Assembly: GCF_024138145.1 (NCBI RefSeq)
Contig: NZ_CP099997.1
Coordinates: 2,728,001-2,792,000, forward strand
Direction: 5' to 3'
DNA: 64,000 nt
Origin: Natronosalvus halobius
GTDB taxonomy: Archaea > Halobacteriota > Halobacteria > Halobacteriales > Natrialbaceae
Shown here: positions 26,193-36,716 of the stretch, piece by piece
Numbering within the stretch: position 1 is the stretch's first letter
Layout of the letters: the number at the start of each line of letters is the position of its first letter
The notes under the pieces: generated by a model
Seen by the model: the letters and a program-made list of their open reading frames with translations, nothing else
Database searches by the model: none
Told to the model about the DNA's origin: nothing
Program-made: the position numbers and the translations under genes

Positions 26193-26798
26193 TCAGTGGG
26201 TGAGTTTCATAGGTATGTGGGTCTCGACAGTACCGCTCGAGCGGTGTTCACCGCCGAATATTCTGTCCTGTGACATCTCTGACGCCGACAGCGCCAGCAG
26301 TCTCTCGAGCGCTCCCGGTTCGTCCTCGTCGACGACGATGACGACCGGCCCGTCCGACATCGCCACGAGGTCGTACCGATCCTCGCCAACGAGTAGTTCG
26401 TGACCGGCGATGGAGCCGGGGGCGACCCGCAGCTGACTGTACGTCGAGGTTCGCTCGACGACGAACCAGCCGTCGATTCGTTCCATCGACTCGTCAGCGG
26501 GGAGTCCGGCCCCGTGGGACTTGAATCGCATCTCCGTCATCCGCAACTGGTCGCCGTCGACGACGTAGATGTCCTCGACCGGCGTCTTCTCGACGCTGTG
26601 GGTGTACGCCAGCGTTACCCGCTTGCCGTCTTCGACCGGTCGCTCGAGAAGCGTCTCGCCCGAGTCGGCGTCCCGGACGACGAGGGTTCGTTCGGGGTCC
26701 GAATCGAGACTCGAGGCGGCCGCGACGCTCCCGACGACGAGGGCGACGACGACGGCGATACCGACGAACGTTCGGCGACGGCGGTGACCAGTGAACAC
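26193..26798 (-). CDS. DUF1850 protein of a TRAP-TAXI system
   Basis: The 201-aa protein starts at a GTG. It has an N-terminal TM helix (VGIAVVVALVVGSVAAAS) and an extracytoplasmic domain with LAYTHSVEKTPVEDIYVVDG and MRFKSHGAGLPAD. HSVEKTPV is the DUF1850 hallmark, and DUF1850 genes occur beside fused TRAP permeases. It lies 10 bp before the permease gene and 22 bp after the binding-protein gene. It may be an accessory subunit. Confidence 0.85.
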   Translation of the reverse strand: MFTGHRRRRTFVGIAVVVALVVGSVAAASSLDSDPERTLVVRDADSGETLLERPVEDGKRVTLAYTHSVEKTPVEDIYVVDGDQLRMTEMRFKSHGAGLPADESMERIDGWFVVERTSTYSQLRVAPGSIAGHELLVGEDRYDLVAMSDGPVVIVVDEDEPGALERLLALSASEMSQDRIFGGEHRSSGTVETHIPMKLTH

Positions 26799-26820
26799 GG
26801 TGAGAGGCGTCGTGGACGCG

Positions 26821-27927
26821 TTACTCGCCGAAGTACGCGGACGCGCCGGGATGGAGGTCGATCGGCATCCCGTCCTGGGCGGTGTCGGCGCTGATGAAGT
26901 CAGCCTTGATCGTAAAGGAGTCCGTATTGTCGAAGATGGCGGTCGTTACCTCCTCGACGATGCCCTCGTCGACGCCTTCGTGGGTGGCGATCATCGCCTG
27001 GACCGAGACGGTCTCGGTGTCCTCGTCGACGCCGTCGTAGGTGCCACCGGGGATGGTGTCGTCGGCCATCCACTCCGCGTCTTCCTTGACCTGTTCGCGC
27101 ACATCGCCGTCGACGGACACGAGCGAGATGTCGCTCGAGGAGGCGAGTTCCTCGACCGATCCGACGGGCCATCCGCCGACGATGACGGCCGCGTCGACGT
27201 CGCCGTCACGGATCTGGTCGGTCGCCGTCGCGAAGTCGGTGTTCTGCTCGCTGAAGTCCGAGATACCCGCCGACTCGAGGATCTGGTTCGCGTTGACCTG
27301 CGTCCCACTGCCGGCGTCGCCGGTGTTGATCGTCGCCCCCTCGAGGTCCTCGACGGACTCGATCCCCGAGTCGGCCTGGGTGAGGATGTGGATCGTTTCG
27401 GGGTAGAGCGTCGCGACCCCGCGAATGCTCTCGACGGGTTCGCCCTCGAACTCCTCGATGCCAGTCCCGTTGAACGCGAAGTAGGCGACGTCGTTCTGGA
27501 TCAGCGCGAACTCGGCCTCCTCGCGGGCGAGGCTGCCGACGTTCTCGACGCTGGCGCCGGTCGACTGGACCTGGAGGCCGTGGGGCGTGTTCTCCTCGAC
27601 GATGGACTTGACCTCGCCGGAGAGCGGGTAGTACGTGCCGCCGGTGCCGCCGGCGTGCCAGGAGAGGACTTCTCCGCCCTCGTCCGGTTCGGCCTCGCCG
27701 ATTTCTTCTTCGTCCTCGCCGTTGCCGTTTCCATTCCCGTTGCCGTTTCCGTCCTCCGTTTCGTTATCGTCGCCGTTGCCGTTTCCAGTTTCGTTGTCGT
27801 CGCCGTTACCGTTTCCATTGCCGTTCCCGGGATCTTCAGCGTCCTCGCCGATGCACCCGGCGATGCCCGCAATTCCCGTTGCACCAGTTACTGCGATGAA
27901 GTCGCGTCGATTGAACTTTCGCGCCAT
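26821..27927 (-). CDS. TAXI family TRAP transporter substrate-binding lipoprotein
   Basis: The 368-aa protein has a Tat signal (RRDFIAVTGATGIAG) and a lipobox Cys (AGCIGED), so it is predicted to be a lipid-anchored external protein. A Gly/Asn-rich acidic linker of about 50 residues separates anchor from the binding domain. The domain has LSWHAGGTGGTYYPLSGEV, QNDVAYFAFNGT and GDAGSGTQVNANQILE, typical of TAXI proteins. It captures the ligand for the permease encoded two genes downstream. Glutamate or dicarboxylate binding is common in the family, but the ligand here is unknown. Confidence 0.93.
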   Translation of the reverse strand: MARKFNRRDFIAVTGATGIAGIAGCIGEDAEDPGNGNGNGNGDDNETGNGNGDDNETEDGNGNGNGNGNGEDEEEIGEAEPDEGGEVLSWHAGGTGGTYYPLSGEVKSIVEENTPHGLQVQSTGASVENVGSLAREEAEFALIQNDVAYFAFNGTGIEEFEGEPVESIRGVATLYPETIHILTQADSGIESVEDLEGATINTGDAGSGTQVNANQILESAGISDFSEQNTDFATATDQIRDGDVDAAVIVGGWPVGSVEELASSSDISLVSVDGDVREQVKEDAEWMADDTIPGGTYDGVDEDTETVSVQAMIATHEGVDEGIVEEVTTAIFDNTDSFTIKADFISADTAQDGMPIDLHPGASAYFGE

Positions 27928-28114
27928 GGGGGCAGTCTATGCGTTTTCGGCTGATTACTATGCCGAGCATAACCGATTGCGTCTGCTGAAAATACTGGAA
28001 TTTGTACATTCACGACTCGTTGAACGTCCGGTAATGAACCTGTGACACACGTCGTCAACGTCCTCGTTTCCTACGAACCGAAACGTATACTCCCGACCGC
28101 CCGGAGTGGGAACT

Positions 28115-30280
28115 ATGCACACGGTCAACCCCGCCGACTACCACGACCTCGTCCAGGTAGCCGACCCCCAGCTCTCGCCCGACTGCGAGCGCGTCGCGTT
28201 CGTCCGGAAGGCACCGAAGGACGACGAGTCCTACGAGGCGACCATCTACGTCGTTCCACTGGGGGGCGACGAGCCGACCCAGTTCACCGTCAGCGAGGGC
28301 GTCGACAGCCAGCCACGCTGGAGCCCCGACGGGTCACACCTCGCGTTCGTCAGCACTCGCGGCGCCGACGACGACCGGCCACAGCTCTGGCTCCTCCCGA
28401 CCGACGGCGGCGAGGCCCGTCAGGTCACGAGCGTCGTCGGCGGCGTCTCCGGCCTCGAGTGGAGTCCCGACGGCTCCCGCGTTCTCTTCACCCAGGCCTC
28501 GACGGCCGACGACCGCGCGGAGGGGCGCGATTTCGCCGTCGAGCCCGACTACGAACCGGAGACGCCCGACCCGCGAGTGATCGACCGACTCGTCTACCGG
28601 GCCCACCAGCGCTACGCGGACGGTCGCCGGAACCACGTCTACACGCTCGATGTCGAGTCGGCGCTCGAGCAAGGGGCCGTTACCGCAGGCGACAACGACG
28701 CCCTCGAGCGACTCACCGACGGCGACGTCGACCACACGGGGGCGACCTGGGGCGACGACGAAACGGTCTACTACGCCCGAAAGCTCGGCGAGGAACCCGA
28801 CGATTCCATCGAGTCCGAGATCCTCGCACACGACCTCGAGACGGGCGAGGTCGAGCAGGTAACCGAAACGATCGGCTGGGCGACGATGCTCGCGGCGACG
28901 ACCGATGGCCGGGTCGCCTACCCGTGGGTGCCGAAAGACGGGTTTACCCTTCGCCAGACCGAACTGAAGGTGTACGACCGGACGGCCGGAAGGGAGACGA
29001 CCGTCACCGACTCCATCGATAGGACTCTGAGCTTCGACGGCGGGATCGAGTGGGGACCCAACGAAGAGAGCCTCTACTTCGCCACGCCGGACGAGGGGGC
29101 GAGCGCGCTCTGGTCGGCCCCCGGCGACGGGAGCGAGGCTCCAACCACCGTCTACGGCGAGGGCGTCACCCTCGAGGGCTTCTCCGTCGGCGACGACGCC
29201 ATCGCCTACGTCCAGAGCGAGTGGGACCACCCGGGAGACGTCTTCGCGTCCACGCGCGGGGGCAACGAGGTCACCCGGCTGACCCGCGTCAATGCTGACT
29301 ACCTCGAGAATCGGGCCGTCGCTCAGCCGGAGGAACTGCGATACGAGAGCGACCAGGGGCCGGTCCAGGGGTGGCTTCTGACGCCGCCGGACTTCGACCC
29401 GGACGAAACGTACCCGCTCGTCGTCGAGATCCACGGCGGCCCCCACGCCCGGTGGACTACCAGCGGGACGATGTGGCACGAGTTTCAGAGCCTTGCCGCC
29501 GCTGGCTACGTCGTCTTCTGGTCGAACCCCCGAGGATCGACCGGGTACGGGGAGGCCCACGCCGCTGCCATCGAGCGCGACTGGGGCGACGTGACGCTCA
29601 CCGACGTGCTGGCCGGAGTCGACCTCGCCTGCGAGCGCGAGTACGTCGACGCCGACGAGCAGTACGTCACCGGCGGTAGCTTCGGCGGGTTCATGACCGC
29701 CTGGACGGTCGGACGGACCGACCGCTTCCGGGCCGCCGTCAGCCAGCGCGGCGTCTACGACTTCACGAGCTTCTACGGCTCGACGGACGCGTTCAAACTC
29801 GTCGAGGGCGACTACGGCGTCACGCCCTGGGAGGACCCCGAGCACCTCTGGGAGCACTCCCCGGTCGCCCACGTCCCGAACGTGACCACGCCGACGCTCC
29901 TGATCCACGCCGACCAGGACTACCGCACGCCCGCGAACACGGCCGAACTGTTCTACCTCGGCCTGAAGAAACACGGCGTCGACACCCGGATGGTTCGCTA
30001 CCCGCGAGAGGGTCACGAACTCTCCCGCTCGGGCGAACCCGCCCACGTCGTCGATCGCCTCGAGCGGATCGTCCGCTGGTTCGACGGCTACAGCGACTAC
30101 ACCGACGCGCCGCCGGCACTCGAGCGAGACCCGAACGAGGCGCTCACGGGGGTCCAGGAGGGGGATGCGAGCGAGGGCGAGAGCGACACGACTGAGAACG
30201 GGGGCGATTCGAACGAGGGCGAGGACGAGAACGGGGGCGACGATGCGCCAGCCAAGAATAACGAGGAAACGAGCACCTGA
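28115..30280 (+). CDS. S9 family peptidase (acylaminoacyl-peptidase type)
   Basis: The 721-aa protein starts at ATG 28115; a TATA-like AACGTATACTC about 28 bp upstream supports a leaderless transcript. A beta-propeller with WSPDGSHLAFVS-type blades fills residues 1-370. The alpha/beta hydrolase domain has the nucleophile in GGSFGGFMT (about Ser522), Asp in HADQDYRTP (about 602) and His in EGHELSRSG (about 633). It probably trims N-acylated or short peptides. The C-terminal 50 residues are an acidic Glu/Asp/Gly/Asn tail. Confidence 0.93.
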   Translation: MHTVNPADYHDLVQVADPQLSPDCERVAFVRKAPKDDESYEATIYVVPLGGDEPTQFTVSEGVDSQPRWSPDGSHLAFVSTRGADDDRPQLWLLPTDGGEARQVTSVVGGVSGLEWSPDGSRVLFTQASTADDRAEGRDFAVEPDYEPETPDPRVIDRLVYRAHQRYADGRRNHVYTLDVESALEQGAVTAGDNDALERLTDGDVDHTGATWGDDETVYYARKLGEEPDDSIESEILAHDLETGEVEQVTETIGWATMLAATTDGRVAYPWVPKDGFTLRQTELKVYDRTAGRETTVTDSIDRTLSFDGGIEWGPNEESLYFATPDEGASALWSAPGDGSEAPTTVYGEGVTLEGFSVGDDAIAYVQSEWDHPGDVFASTRGGNEVTRLTRVNADYLENRAVAQPEELRYESDQGPVQGWLLTPPDFDPDETYPLVVEIHGGPHARWTTSGTMWHEFQSLAAAGYVVFWSNPRGSTGYGEAHAAAIERDWGDVTLTDVLAGVDLACEREYVDADEQYVTGGSFGGFMTAWTVGRTDRFRAAVSQRGVYDFTSFYGSTDAFKLVEGDYGVTPWEDPEHLWEHSPVAHVPNVTTPTLLIHADQDYRTPANTAELFYLGLKKHGVDTRMVRYPREGHELSRSGEPAHVVDRLERIVRWFDGYSDYTDAPPALERDPNEALTGVQEGDASEGESDTTENGGDSNEGEDENGGDDAPAKNNEETST

Positions 30281-30437
30281 TACCGCGTCGGCCCGGATTT
30301 CTCGACTCGAACCGTCTGTCACCGCCGTCGCGCCACCCTCGAGCCGTCTGCCACCGCCGTCATCTCTTCCTCGAGCACTTCCGATCACCGAGAGTACGCG
30401 AGTCGCTTAAGCCGACGCGTTCCTTACCCGATATATC

Positions 30438-31478
30438 GTGTTCGTCGGTCACGCACTCTTCGCGTTCGCCATTGCGGCGCTCGTCGCCGAGTGGCGAGGC
30501 TGGGAGTCACGCCGCGCGCTGACGATCGGGGTCGTCGCCGGACTCTTCGCCGCGGTTCCCGATGTCGACGTCGCCTACGCGCTCGTCGGCCTCGCCGAGT
30601 GGAGTCTCGGCGACGGTGCCCTCGGCGCCTCGACCGCGTTCTGGGACGCAAGCCGAACCGTCCACCGCTCGGCCACCCACTCGTTAGTCGTCGGCGTCGT
30701 CGCCGCGTCCGCGTTCGGCCTACTTTCGATTCGTCGCACGCGAACGCACCCGAGTTCGAGTTCGAGTTCGGGGTCGGGGTCGGGGTCGAGTACGGCGTGG
30801 ACTCGACTCGCTCGAACGATCGCCACCGGGTTGCTCGCCGCGCTCGTGGTCGTCGCGTTCGCCGCGTCCGGTCCGGTTGCGGCGTTCGTGATGGCCCTCT
30901 TCGCGATCACCGGTGCCGTCGTCGCGCTCGGAACTGCCCGGGCGACCACCTTCTCGCCCGCGACGGTCGCCCTCGCGGCGCTCTGGGGCCTGTGCTCGCA
31001 TCCGTGGGGCGACCTGTTCACCGGCGAACCGCCGGCTTGGCTGTTCCCGTTCGCCACACCCGCCCTCGAGTCTCGCGTCCTGCTCCACCCGGATCCGACG
31101 CTGAACCTGCTCGGCGCGTTCGCGATCGAACTCGGCGTCATCTGGCTCGCCCTGCTCACCTACGCGCACCTGGCCGATCGAGACCTCCTCGCGGCGCTGG
31201 ACCGTCGCGCCGCCGCCGGGGCCGCCTACGGCGCCGTCGCCCTGGTCAGCACGCCTCCGACGCTCGATATGTCCTACCACTTCGTCTTCTCCATCCTGGG
31301 CGCCGGCCTGCTCTGTGGCGTCGTCCGAGAGGGAACCGTGCCGGGGATTCACGGCGTAATTCCGCGGCGCTGGCGCACCTCGAGCGGCGTGTTCGATATC
31401 GTCCTCACGGCGCTGACCGGCGTGACCATCGCGCTCCTGGCTTACGTGGCAGTGTACGTGCTCGCGGGCTCTCTATAG
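30438..31478 (+). CDS. YdjM-type membrane-bound metal-dependent hydrolase
   Basis: The 346-aa protein starts at a GTG (MFVGHALFAFAIAALVAE). It has conserved H and D residues in AAVPDVDVAYAL and TVHRSATHSLVV, the YdjM/DUF457 pattern. Eight or more TM helices are visible. A Ser/Gly-rich loop near residue 110 is encoded by a simple DNA repeat at 30752-30790. YdjM proteins are predicted zinc-dependent hydrolases of unknown substrate. The neighbours are other membrane proteins. Confidence 0.8.
   Translation: MFVGHALFAFAIAALVAEWRGWESRRALTIGVVAGLFAAVPDVDVAYALVGLAEWSLGDGALGASTAFWDASRTVHRSATHSLVVGVVAASAFGLLSIRRTRTHPSSSSSSGSGSGSSTAWTRLARTIATGLLAALVVVAFAASGPVAAFVMALFAITGAVVALGTARATTFSPATVALAALWGLCSHPWGDLFTGEPPAWLFPFATPALESRVLLHPDPTLNLLGAFAIELGVIWLALLTYAHLADRDLLAALDRRAAAGAAYGAVALVSTPPTLDMSYHFVFSILGAGLLCGVVREGTVPGIHGVIPRRWRTSSGVFDIVLTALTGVTIALLAYVAVYVLAGSL
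30752..30790 (+). repeat. Hexanucleotide repeat inside the YdjM-like gene
   Basis: Three copies of GAGTTC are followed by three of GGGGTC, in frame, coding for a run of Ser and then alternating Gly-Ser in a loop. A change of copy number would keep the frame, so it gives length variation of the loop rather than phase switching. Confidence 0.7.
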
Positions 31479-31547
31479 CTTCAACAATATCGTTGTCAAA
31501 CGCACCTTCCAAGAGCCCGCTCCTTTTTAACGATCCAATCGGTATCA

Positions 31548-32168
31548 GTGACCGTGTCTCAAACGCGACTCGAGCAATTGATCGGCGACGACCGGACGAA
31601 CGCCGTCGCCGCCTGGGCGATCGTGATCGCCCTGGTAGGAATCGCCATCGGCGGGCTGGCGACCCGCGAGATCCTGTGGGCGACGTTCGCGCTGGTCCTG
31701 GTCGGACTCGCCGTCTTGCCCCCCGTCGCCTTTCGCTCGCCGCTGGTCATGCTCCCCTGGGAGGTGCTATTGCTCGCCGCAGCCCCGGCTCTCGGCATCG
31801 TCCTGGGGGCCGACCTTTTGACGGGTCACGTCGCCTCCTACCTCTCGGTGGCCGCGATCGCGCTCGTGCTCGCGGTCGAACTCCAGACGTTCACGACCGT
31901 CCGCATGACCTCCTCCTTCGCCGTCGTCTTCGTCGTCGTCACGACGATGGCCGCCGCCGCCCTCTGGGCGGTGTTCCGCTGGGGGGTCGCCACCGTCTTC
32001 GGCGTCCCGTTCGAGGCCGACCACGACGCCGTCATGTGGGAGTTCGTCTTCTCCACGCTCGCCGGACTTGGTGCGGGCGTCGTCTTCGAACTGTACTTCA
32101 GGCGCCTCGGCCGCATCGACCCGCTCTCCGACCTCGAGAACCTCGTTCCGGGGGTGGACGATGATTGA
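31548..32168 (+). CDS. Hypothetical membrane protein (5-6 TM)
   Basis: The 206-aa protein starts at GTG 31548 or GTG 31554 (VSQTRLEQLIGDDRTN). TM helices cover most of residues 20-170; a conserved-looking acidic motif HDAVMWEFVFSTLAGLGAG precedes the last one. It overlaps the next gene by 8 bp (stop TGA 32166, next ATG 32161), which indicates coupled translation and a shared function. No named family is recognised. Confidence 0.65.
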   Translation: MTVSQTRLEQLIGDDRTNAVAAWAIVIALVGIAIGGLATREILWATFALVLVGLAVLPPVAFRSPLVMLPWEVLLLAAAPALGIVLGADLLTGHVASYLSVAAIALVLAVELQTFTTVRMTSSFAVVFVVVTTMAAAALWAVFRWGVATVFGVPFEADHDAVMWEFVFSTLAGLGAGVVFELYFRRLGRIDPLSDLENLVPGVDDD

Positions 32169-32868
32169 CCTCGCCGCGTTCAAACTCTCGACCGAGCGCC
32201 AGCGACAGCTCTCGTACCTGATGGAACTGTCGCTCGTCGGCATGCTCTTCGTCGGCATCGACCGCGGCAACGGCGGCGTCGTCGTCAACACCGCCGTCGC
32301 CCTCGCCGTGACCCAGCTCCCGCCGCTCCTGGAGCGCGACTATGGGATCCCGATGGACCCGCGGCTCACCCTCTGGATCACGTCCGCCGTCTTCCTCCAC
32401 GCCTTCGGTACCGTCGGGCTACCAGGGGCCACGAGCACGCTCTACAGCCAGATCTGGTGGTGGGACCACCTGACCCACGCGCTCTCGGCGTCGGTCGTCG
32501 CCGCCGCCGGCTACGCTACCGTTCGCGCCCTGGACGAACACGCCGAGGGGATCCACTTTCCGGGCCGATTCATTGCGCTGTTCATCCTGCTGTTCGTCCT
32601 CGCGTTCGGCGTCCTCTGGGAGATTCTCGAGTTCGCCATCGCTCTCGCGGCCGAGTCGCTGGGGATGCAGCCCGTGCTCACCCAGTACGGCCTCGAGGAC
32701 ACGATGCTCGACTTCGTCTTCAACTCGATCGGGGCGCTCGTCGTCGCCATCTGGGGTGGGGCCTACCTCGGTGACGTGAGCGGGGCGATTCACGAGCGAC
32801 TCGAGGCTCGGTCGGCCGGGGGACCGGGGCACCTCGAGCGACAGGAAGCAAACGAACGGGAAAAGTGA
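32161..32868 (+). CDS. YjdF/DUF2238-like membrane protein
   Basis: The 235-aa protein starts at ATG 32161. It has six or more TM helices. Motifs include WWWDHLTHALSASVV, LWEILEFAIALAAE and EDTMLDFVFNSIGALV, which resemble the H/D/E residues of the DUF2238 (YjdF) family. It is coupled to the preceding membrane-protein gene by an 8-bp overlap. Function unknown. Confidence 0.65.
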   Translation: MIDLAAFKLSTERQRQLSYLMELSLVGMLFVGIDRGNGGVVVNTAVALAVTQLPPLLERDYGIPMDPRLTLWITSAVFLHAFGTVGLPGATSTLYSQIWWWDHLTHALSASVVAAAGYATVRALDEHAEGIHFPGRFIALFILLFVLAFGVLWEILEFAIALAAESLGMQPVLTQYGLEDTMLDFVFNSIGALVVAIWGGAYLGDVSGAIHERLEARSAGGPGHLERQEANEREK

Positions 32869-32888
32869 GCGATGTCGATTCGAATCGA

Positions 32889-33632
32889 TTAGTCGCTCTG
32901 GATACGCGGCGCCAGCATGTACGTGACCTGGCCCTGCCCCTCCGCAAAGCCGAAGTAACACTTGATGGGGAACTCCTCGCCCAGGTCCATCGTAACTTCC
33001 GTGTCTTTCGGGATCGCCTTGTTCATGTCTTTGAGGTAATCCAGCGAGAACAGGGAGTGTGCCGGGCCGACCTGAAGGTCGATGAGGTCGTCCTGGGTCA
33101 ACTCGAGGTGGACATCGTCGGTGTCGCCCTCCGCGTTGACGTAGAAGAACTCCTCGGCGTCGTCGACGCCCAGCGCGATGTGATCGGAGACCATGTCCGC
33201 CGCCTTGACCGACCGGTTGACGTCCTTGCCCTCCAGGACGACCCGGGCGGGCAGGTCCAGATCCGGAATGTCCGGCTCCTGGCGGATCGAATCGGGATCG
33301 ATCAGCGCGAGGGTGTACTCCAGGCCGTCGATCTGGATGTGCAGTTTACGGGTCTCTTCGTCGAGTTCGAGCTGGATCAGCTGGCCGGATTCGGCCATGC
33401 CGGCGATGTCCTCGAGTCGAGAGAGGTCGACGCCGATCAGGCCGCCATCGGCCTCGTACGATTCGAACGCGGCCGCCTCGAGCGAGAGGTCGACCATGCC
33501 GACGTTGGCGGGGTCGACGGCCCGGATTGAGAGCCCCTCTTCCTCGAGGTGGATCTTGCACTCGTCGACCAGGACGCTCACCGAATCGAGCGCGCTGGTG
33601 AGCGTTTCCGCGCTCACGATGGCCTTGAACAT
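32889..33632 (-). CDS. pcn: DNA polymerase sliding clamp PCNA
   Basis: The 247-aa protein starts at ATG 33632 ([19 protein letters not shown]) and has two clamp domains. Segments such as [20 protein letters not shown] and a C-terminal [12 protein letters not shown] are typical of archaeal PCNA. The acidic surface (many Asp and Glu) matches the halophilic clamp described in Haloferax. It encircles DNA and holds polymerase, ligase and FEN1. The gene stands alone, with a divergent histidine-kinase gene 364 bp away. Confidence 0.97.
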   Translation of the reverse strand: MFKAIVSAETLTSALDSVSVLVDECKIHLEEEGLSIRAVDPANVGMVDLSLEAAAFESYEADGGLIGVDLSRLEDIAGMAESGQLIQLELDEETRKLHIQIDGLEYTLALIDPDSIRQEPDIPDLDLPARVVLEGKDVNRSVKAADMVSDHIALGVDDAEEFFYVNAEGDTDDVHLELTQDDLIDLQVGPAHSLFSLDYLKDMNKAIPKDTEVTMDLGEEFPIKCYFGFAEGQGQVTYMLAPRIQSD

Positions 33633-33996
33633 ATGGATCGGGCTACGGACGGTCGGTACAAAAAGGCACCCTTTGGCGCCGACCCCGTTCGCGTCCACCG
33701 CCTGGCGTCCATTGCTCGTGGCCGTCGACGGTGTTCCGGTAGGCAGCACTTCGAGTCGCACGGCGGATCCCGAGTCGCACGTCGAACGTATCTCTACGAG
33801 TTCGCCGTCCTCGAGAAACGAGTCGGTGAACCCTGCGAATCGAGGAGACTCGAGGGGGTGGAGAGGGGAGGGTGCGATCCCGTGAACTGTCGTCGCACGC
33901 CCGGTCGTGACACACCGAAGAGGCAGCAAGGCCGTAACGCACCGTCGAGACGGCAACGGTGAACGTTTATCTGATAGAACTCTCAATAGCGAACGA
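33633..33996. other. Intergenic region between pcn and a histidine kinase
   Basis: This 364-bp gap holds both divergent promoters. A TATA-like GTTTATCTG lies at about 33963, some 30 bp before the kinase start. No RNA gene, repeat or coding frame is convincing in the rest. Confidence 0.6.
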
Positions 33997-35871
33997 ATGG
34001 GTGAGCGTGGGTTGACAACGAAAAATTCCTTTCTCGACTCTACAGACATCGACACGTCACTGCGACGGTATCGAACGATCCTGGACACGATCGACGACGG
34101 ACTGTTTCACCTCGACGCCGAGGGCCGCGTCGTCGACGGCGACGACGACTTCATCGAGACGATCGGTTGCGACCGTGCCGACATCCGCGACGAGCACGTC
34201 TCGACGCTCTTCGACGAGGGCGCGTCGACGCTCGAACGAGAGATCGAACGGCTCCGGACAGCGCCGCCGTCTGGCCCACAGAGCGATCTTCTCGAGTGTA
34301 CCGTCGAGACCGATTCCGGAAACCAGCTGTTGTGTGAAGTGCGAGTCGACCCGATCGTCGAGGACGACACCGTAGAGGGCATCGTCGGAATCGTTCGCGA
34401 CGTGACCGAACAGCGGGAACGCGAGCGCTTCCTCGACGACGCGAAATCGCAACTCGAGGCTGCGACCGAGGCCGGGGCCGTCGGCACGTGGGAGTGGAAC
34501 ATCCCCGAAGACGAGTTCACCACGAGTTCCTGGTTCGCTGAGAAGTTTGGCGCCGACCCCGACGCCGTCCAGGAGGGAGTCTCCCTCGACGACATCGTTG
34601 CGGGGATCCACGAGGACGATCGCGAGCGAGTCGAGAACGCGATCGAAGCGGCTATCGAGGACCGTGGCGAGTACGAAGAAGAGTACCGCGTCTGGAACGC
34701 CGACGGCGAACTCCGGTGGGTCGTCGCTCGCGGACACGTCGAATCCGACGAGGAGGGAAATCCCACGACATTCCCTGGTGCTCTCATCGACATCACCGAG
34801 CGTCGAGCGGCCCAGCGTGAACTCCGCGAGAGCGAGGCAAAACTCAGAGTCCTCGCGGAGAACGTCGACGAGGTCGTCTGGATGGCCAGCGCGGACGGCT
34901 CCGAGTTCGTCTACATCAACCCAGCCTACGAGGACGTGTGGGGGCGCGATCGGGAGTCGCTGTACGACGATCCTATGTCGTTCCTCGAAGCAATCCATCC
35001 CGACGACCGCGAGCGCGTCCGCGAGGCGTTCGCGGCCCTCCCGGAGGAAGCGTACGACGAGGAGTACCGGGTCGTACAGCCGGACGGCGAGGTTCGCTGG
35101 GTTCACGCACAGGGCGGCAGCGTCCGCACCGCTGACGACGACCTGAACAGGATCGTCGGCACTGCCAAAGACGTCACCGCCCTCAAAGAGCGCGAACGAA
35201 AGCTCGAGGAGACGGTCGAAAAGCTCGAGCAATCCAACGACCGTCTCGAGAGTCTGGCCAGCATGATCGCCCACGAACTGCGCAATCCGGTCGCGATCGG
35301 CCAGATCTACGCGAACCAGTTACCGGCCGAGGCGGACTCGGACGCGGTGGAGTACGTAGACGAGGCGTTCGACCGCATCGAAACCATGATCGACGTCCTG
35401 CTGGTCCTGACCCACGGACGAACGTCGGTCGGCGACCGGGAGCCGGTCTCGCTCGCGACCGCGGCACGAGACGCCTGGGACGAGGTGAACGCTCCCGACG
35501 CGACGACCCGCATCTCTCTCGAAGGCGAGATCAGGGGCGACGAGACGTACATCCAACACCTGTTCAGAAACCTCTTCGAAAACGCCGTCCTTCACGGTGG
35601 GCCGGACGTCACCGTCCAGGTCGAGCGAGCGCCGGAGGGCTTTTTCGTCGCCGACGACGGACCGGGGTTTTCGGTGGACGATCCGGAGACTGCGTTCGAG
35701 GCCGGCTTTACGACCGCCGAGGAACACGGCGGAACCGGACTGGGCCTGGCGTTCGTCCGGGAACTGGCCGAGGTGTACGGGTGGACGTGTGAGATCGGCG
35801 AGAGCGACGAAGGCGGCGCGCGGATCGACTTTCTGGACGTCGACTTCTCGAGTTCAGAATCTGACCCGTAA
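33997..35871 (+). CDS. Multi-PAS sensor histidine kinase
   Basis: The 624-aa protein starts at ATG 33997 ([12 protein letters not shown]), placed by the upstream TATA-like box. Three PAS domains follow each other (about residues 20-140, 145-270 and 275-395; phrases [40 protein letters not shown]). The HisKA H-box is [13 protein letters not shown]. The HATPase domain has [18 protein letters not shown] and [11 protein letters not shown]. No TM helix is seen, so it is probably a cytosolic sensor of redox or light. No response-regulator gene is adjacent. Confidence 0.92.
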   Translation: MGERGLTTKNSFLDSTDIDTSLRRYRTILDTIDDGLFHLDAEGRVVDGDDDFIETIGCDRADIRDEHVSTLFDEGASTLEREIERLRTAPPSGPQSDLLECTVETDSGNQLLCEVRVDPIVEDDTVEGIVGIVRDVTEQRERERFLDDAKSQLEAATEAGAVGTWEWNIPEDEFTTSSWFAEKFGADPDAVQEGVSLDDIVAGIHEDDRERVENAIEAAIEDRGEYEEEYRVWNADGELRWVVARGHVESDEEGNPTTFPGALIDITERRAAQRELRESEAKLRVLAENVDEVVWMASADGSEFVYINPAYEDVWGRDRESLYDDPMSFLEAIHPDDRERVREAFAALPEEAYDEEYRVVQPDGEVRWVHAQGGSVRTADDDLNRIVGTAKDVTALKERERKLEETVEKLEQSNDRLESLASMIAHELRNPVAIGQIYANQLPAEADSDAVEYVDEAFDRIETMIDVLLVLTHGRTSVGDREPVSLATAARDAWDEVNAPDATTRISLEGEIRGDETYIQHLFRNLFENAVLHGGPDVTVQVERAPEGFFVADDGPGFSVDDPETAFEAGFTTAEEHGGTGLGLAFVRELAEVYGWTCEIGESDEGGARIDFLDVDFSSSESDP

Positions 35872-36077
35872 TTCTGCGTGCTGTGTTCGGATGCCGATCC
35901 GTAAGCGCCGTCCGTCACGCTCCAGACCATCGGTGTCTCCATCGCCGCCACCGGGGTCTTCGTCCACGTCCTCCACTGTAATCCGCCTGCTGGCCTCGAT
36001 GAGTTGCTCACTACGCAGGGCTGGACCGGCCGGAGACACCGACACTTTTGTCGATAACCAGATTCACATCCGGATAG

Positions 36078-36716
36078 ATGACCGCCGATACGCACGCGAG
36101 CGGTGCCTCGAGCGACGACGTTTCGGACCCGGACATCGAGGATCTGCTGGACAAACTGGACGAGTTGAAAGACGCTGTTGACGATCCAGGAGAGCGTCGA
36201 CGAGTCGAAGAGACGATTCATCTCGTTAATCGAATGCCTGGGAGCCAGGCATTCACGAAACGGATCACGAAGTACACGACGAAGGACATCGCGCAGGCGT
36301 TCGTGGGGTCCGTCATCTTCGCGCTCCCGTTACTCGTCGAGGACGGCGTCTTCGACATCGCGGAGTGGTTTCTGTCGATCACCCTTGGCGGCGTCCCCGT
36401 GTTCTTCGTCGCCAACCTCGGCTTTCTCCTGGCGATGACCGCAGGGCTGCTCTACTACGCCGACTTCAGGCAAGTCGAGGTTCGAAAGCCAATCCTCGGC
36501 GTGATCCCGCGACGGTACGCGGGAGTCCTCCTCGTTTCGCTTCTGGCGTCCACTGGGATGTTGTTCATGTGGGGGCAACTCACCGCGGGGAATCCGACGA
36601 CGATGGAGCAGGTGAGTCGTGTGACGGTGATCTGGACGGTCGCCGCGTTCGGCGCCGCGCTGGGCGACATCCTGCCGGGGGAATCGACGGACGAGGACAT
36701 CAACGACCGCCTCTGA
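36078..36716 (+). CDS. DUF2391 family membrane protein
   Basis: The 212-aa protein has a hydrophilic N-terminus rich in Asp (EDLLDKLDELKDAVDDPGER). Four to five TM helices fill residues 75-200. The motif RKPILGVIPRRYAGVLL and the C-terminal GAALGDILPG match DUF2391, a putative integral membrane protein of unknown function. No operon partner is seen. Confidence 0.7.
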   Translation: MTADTHASGASSDDVSDPDIEDLLDKLDELKDAVDDPGERRRVEETIHLVNRMPGSQAFTKRITKYTTKDIAQAFVGSVIFALPLLVEDGVFDIAEWFLSITLGGVPVFFVANLGFLLAMTAGLLYYADFRQVEVRKPILGVIPRRYAGVLLVSLLASTGMLFMWGQLTAGNPTTMEQVSRVTVIWTVAAFGAALGDILPGESTDEDINDRL

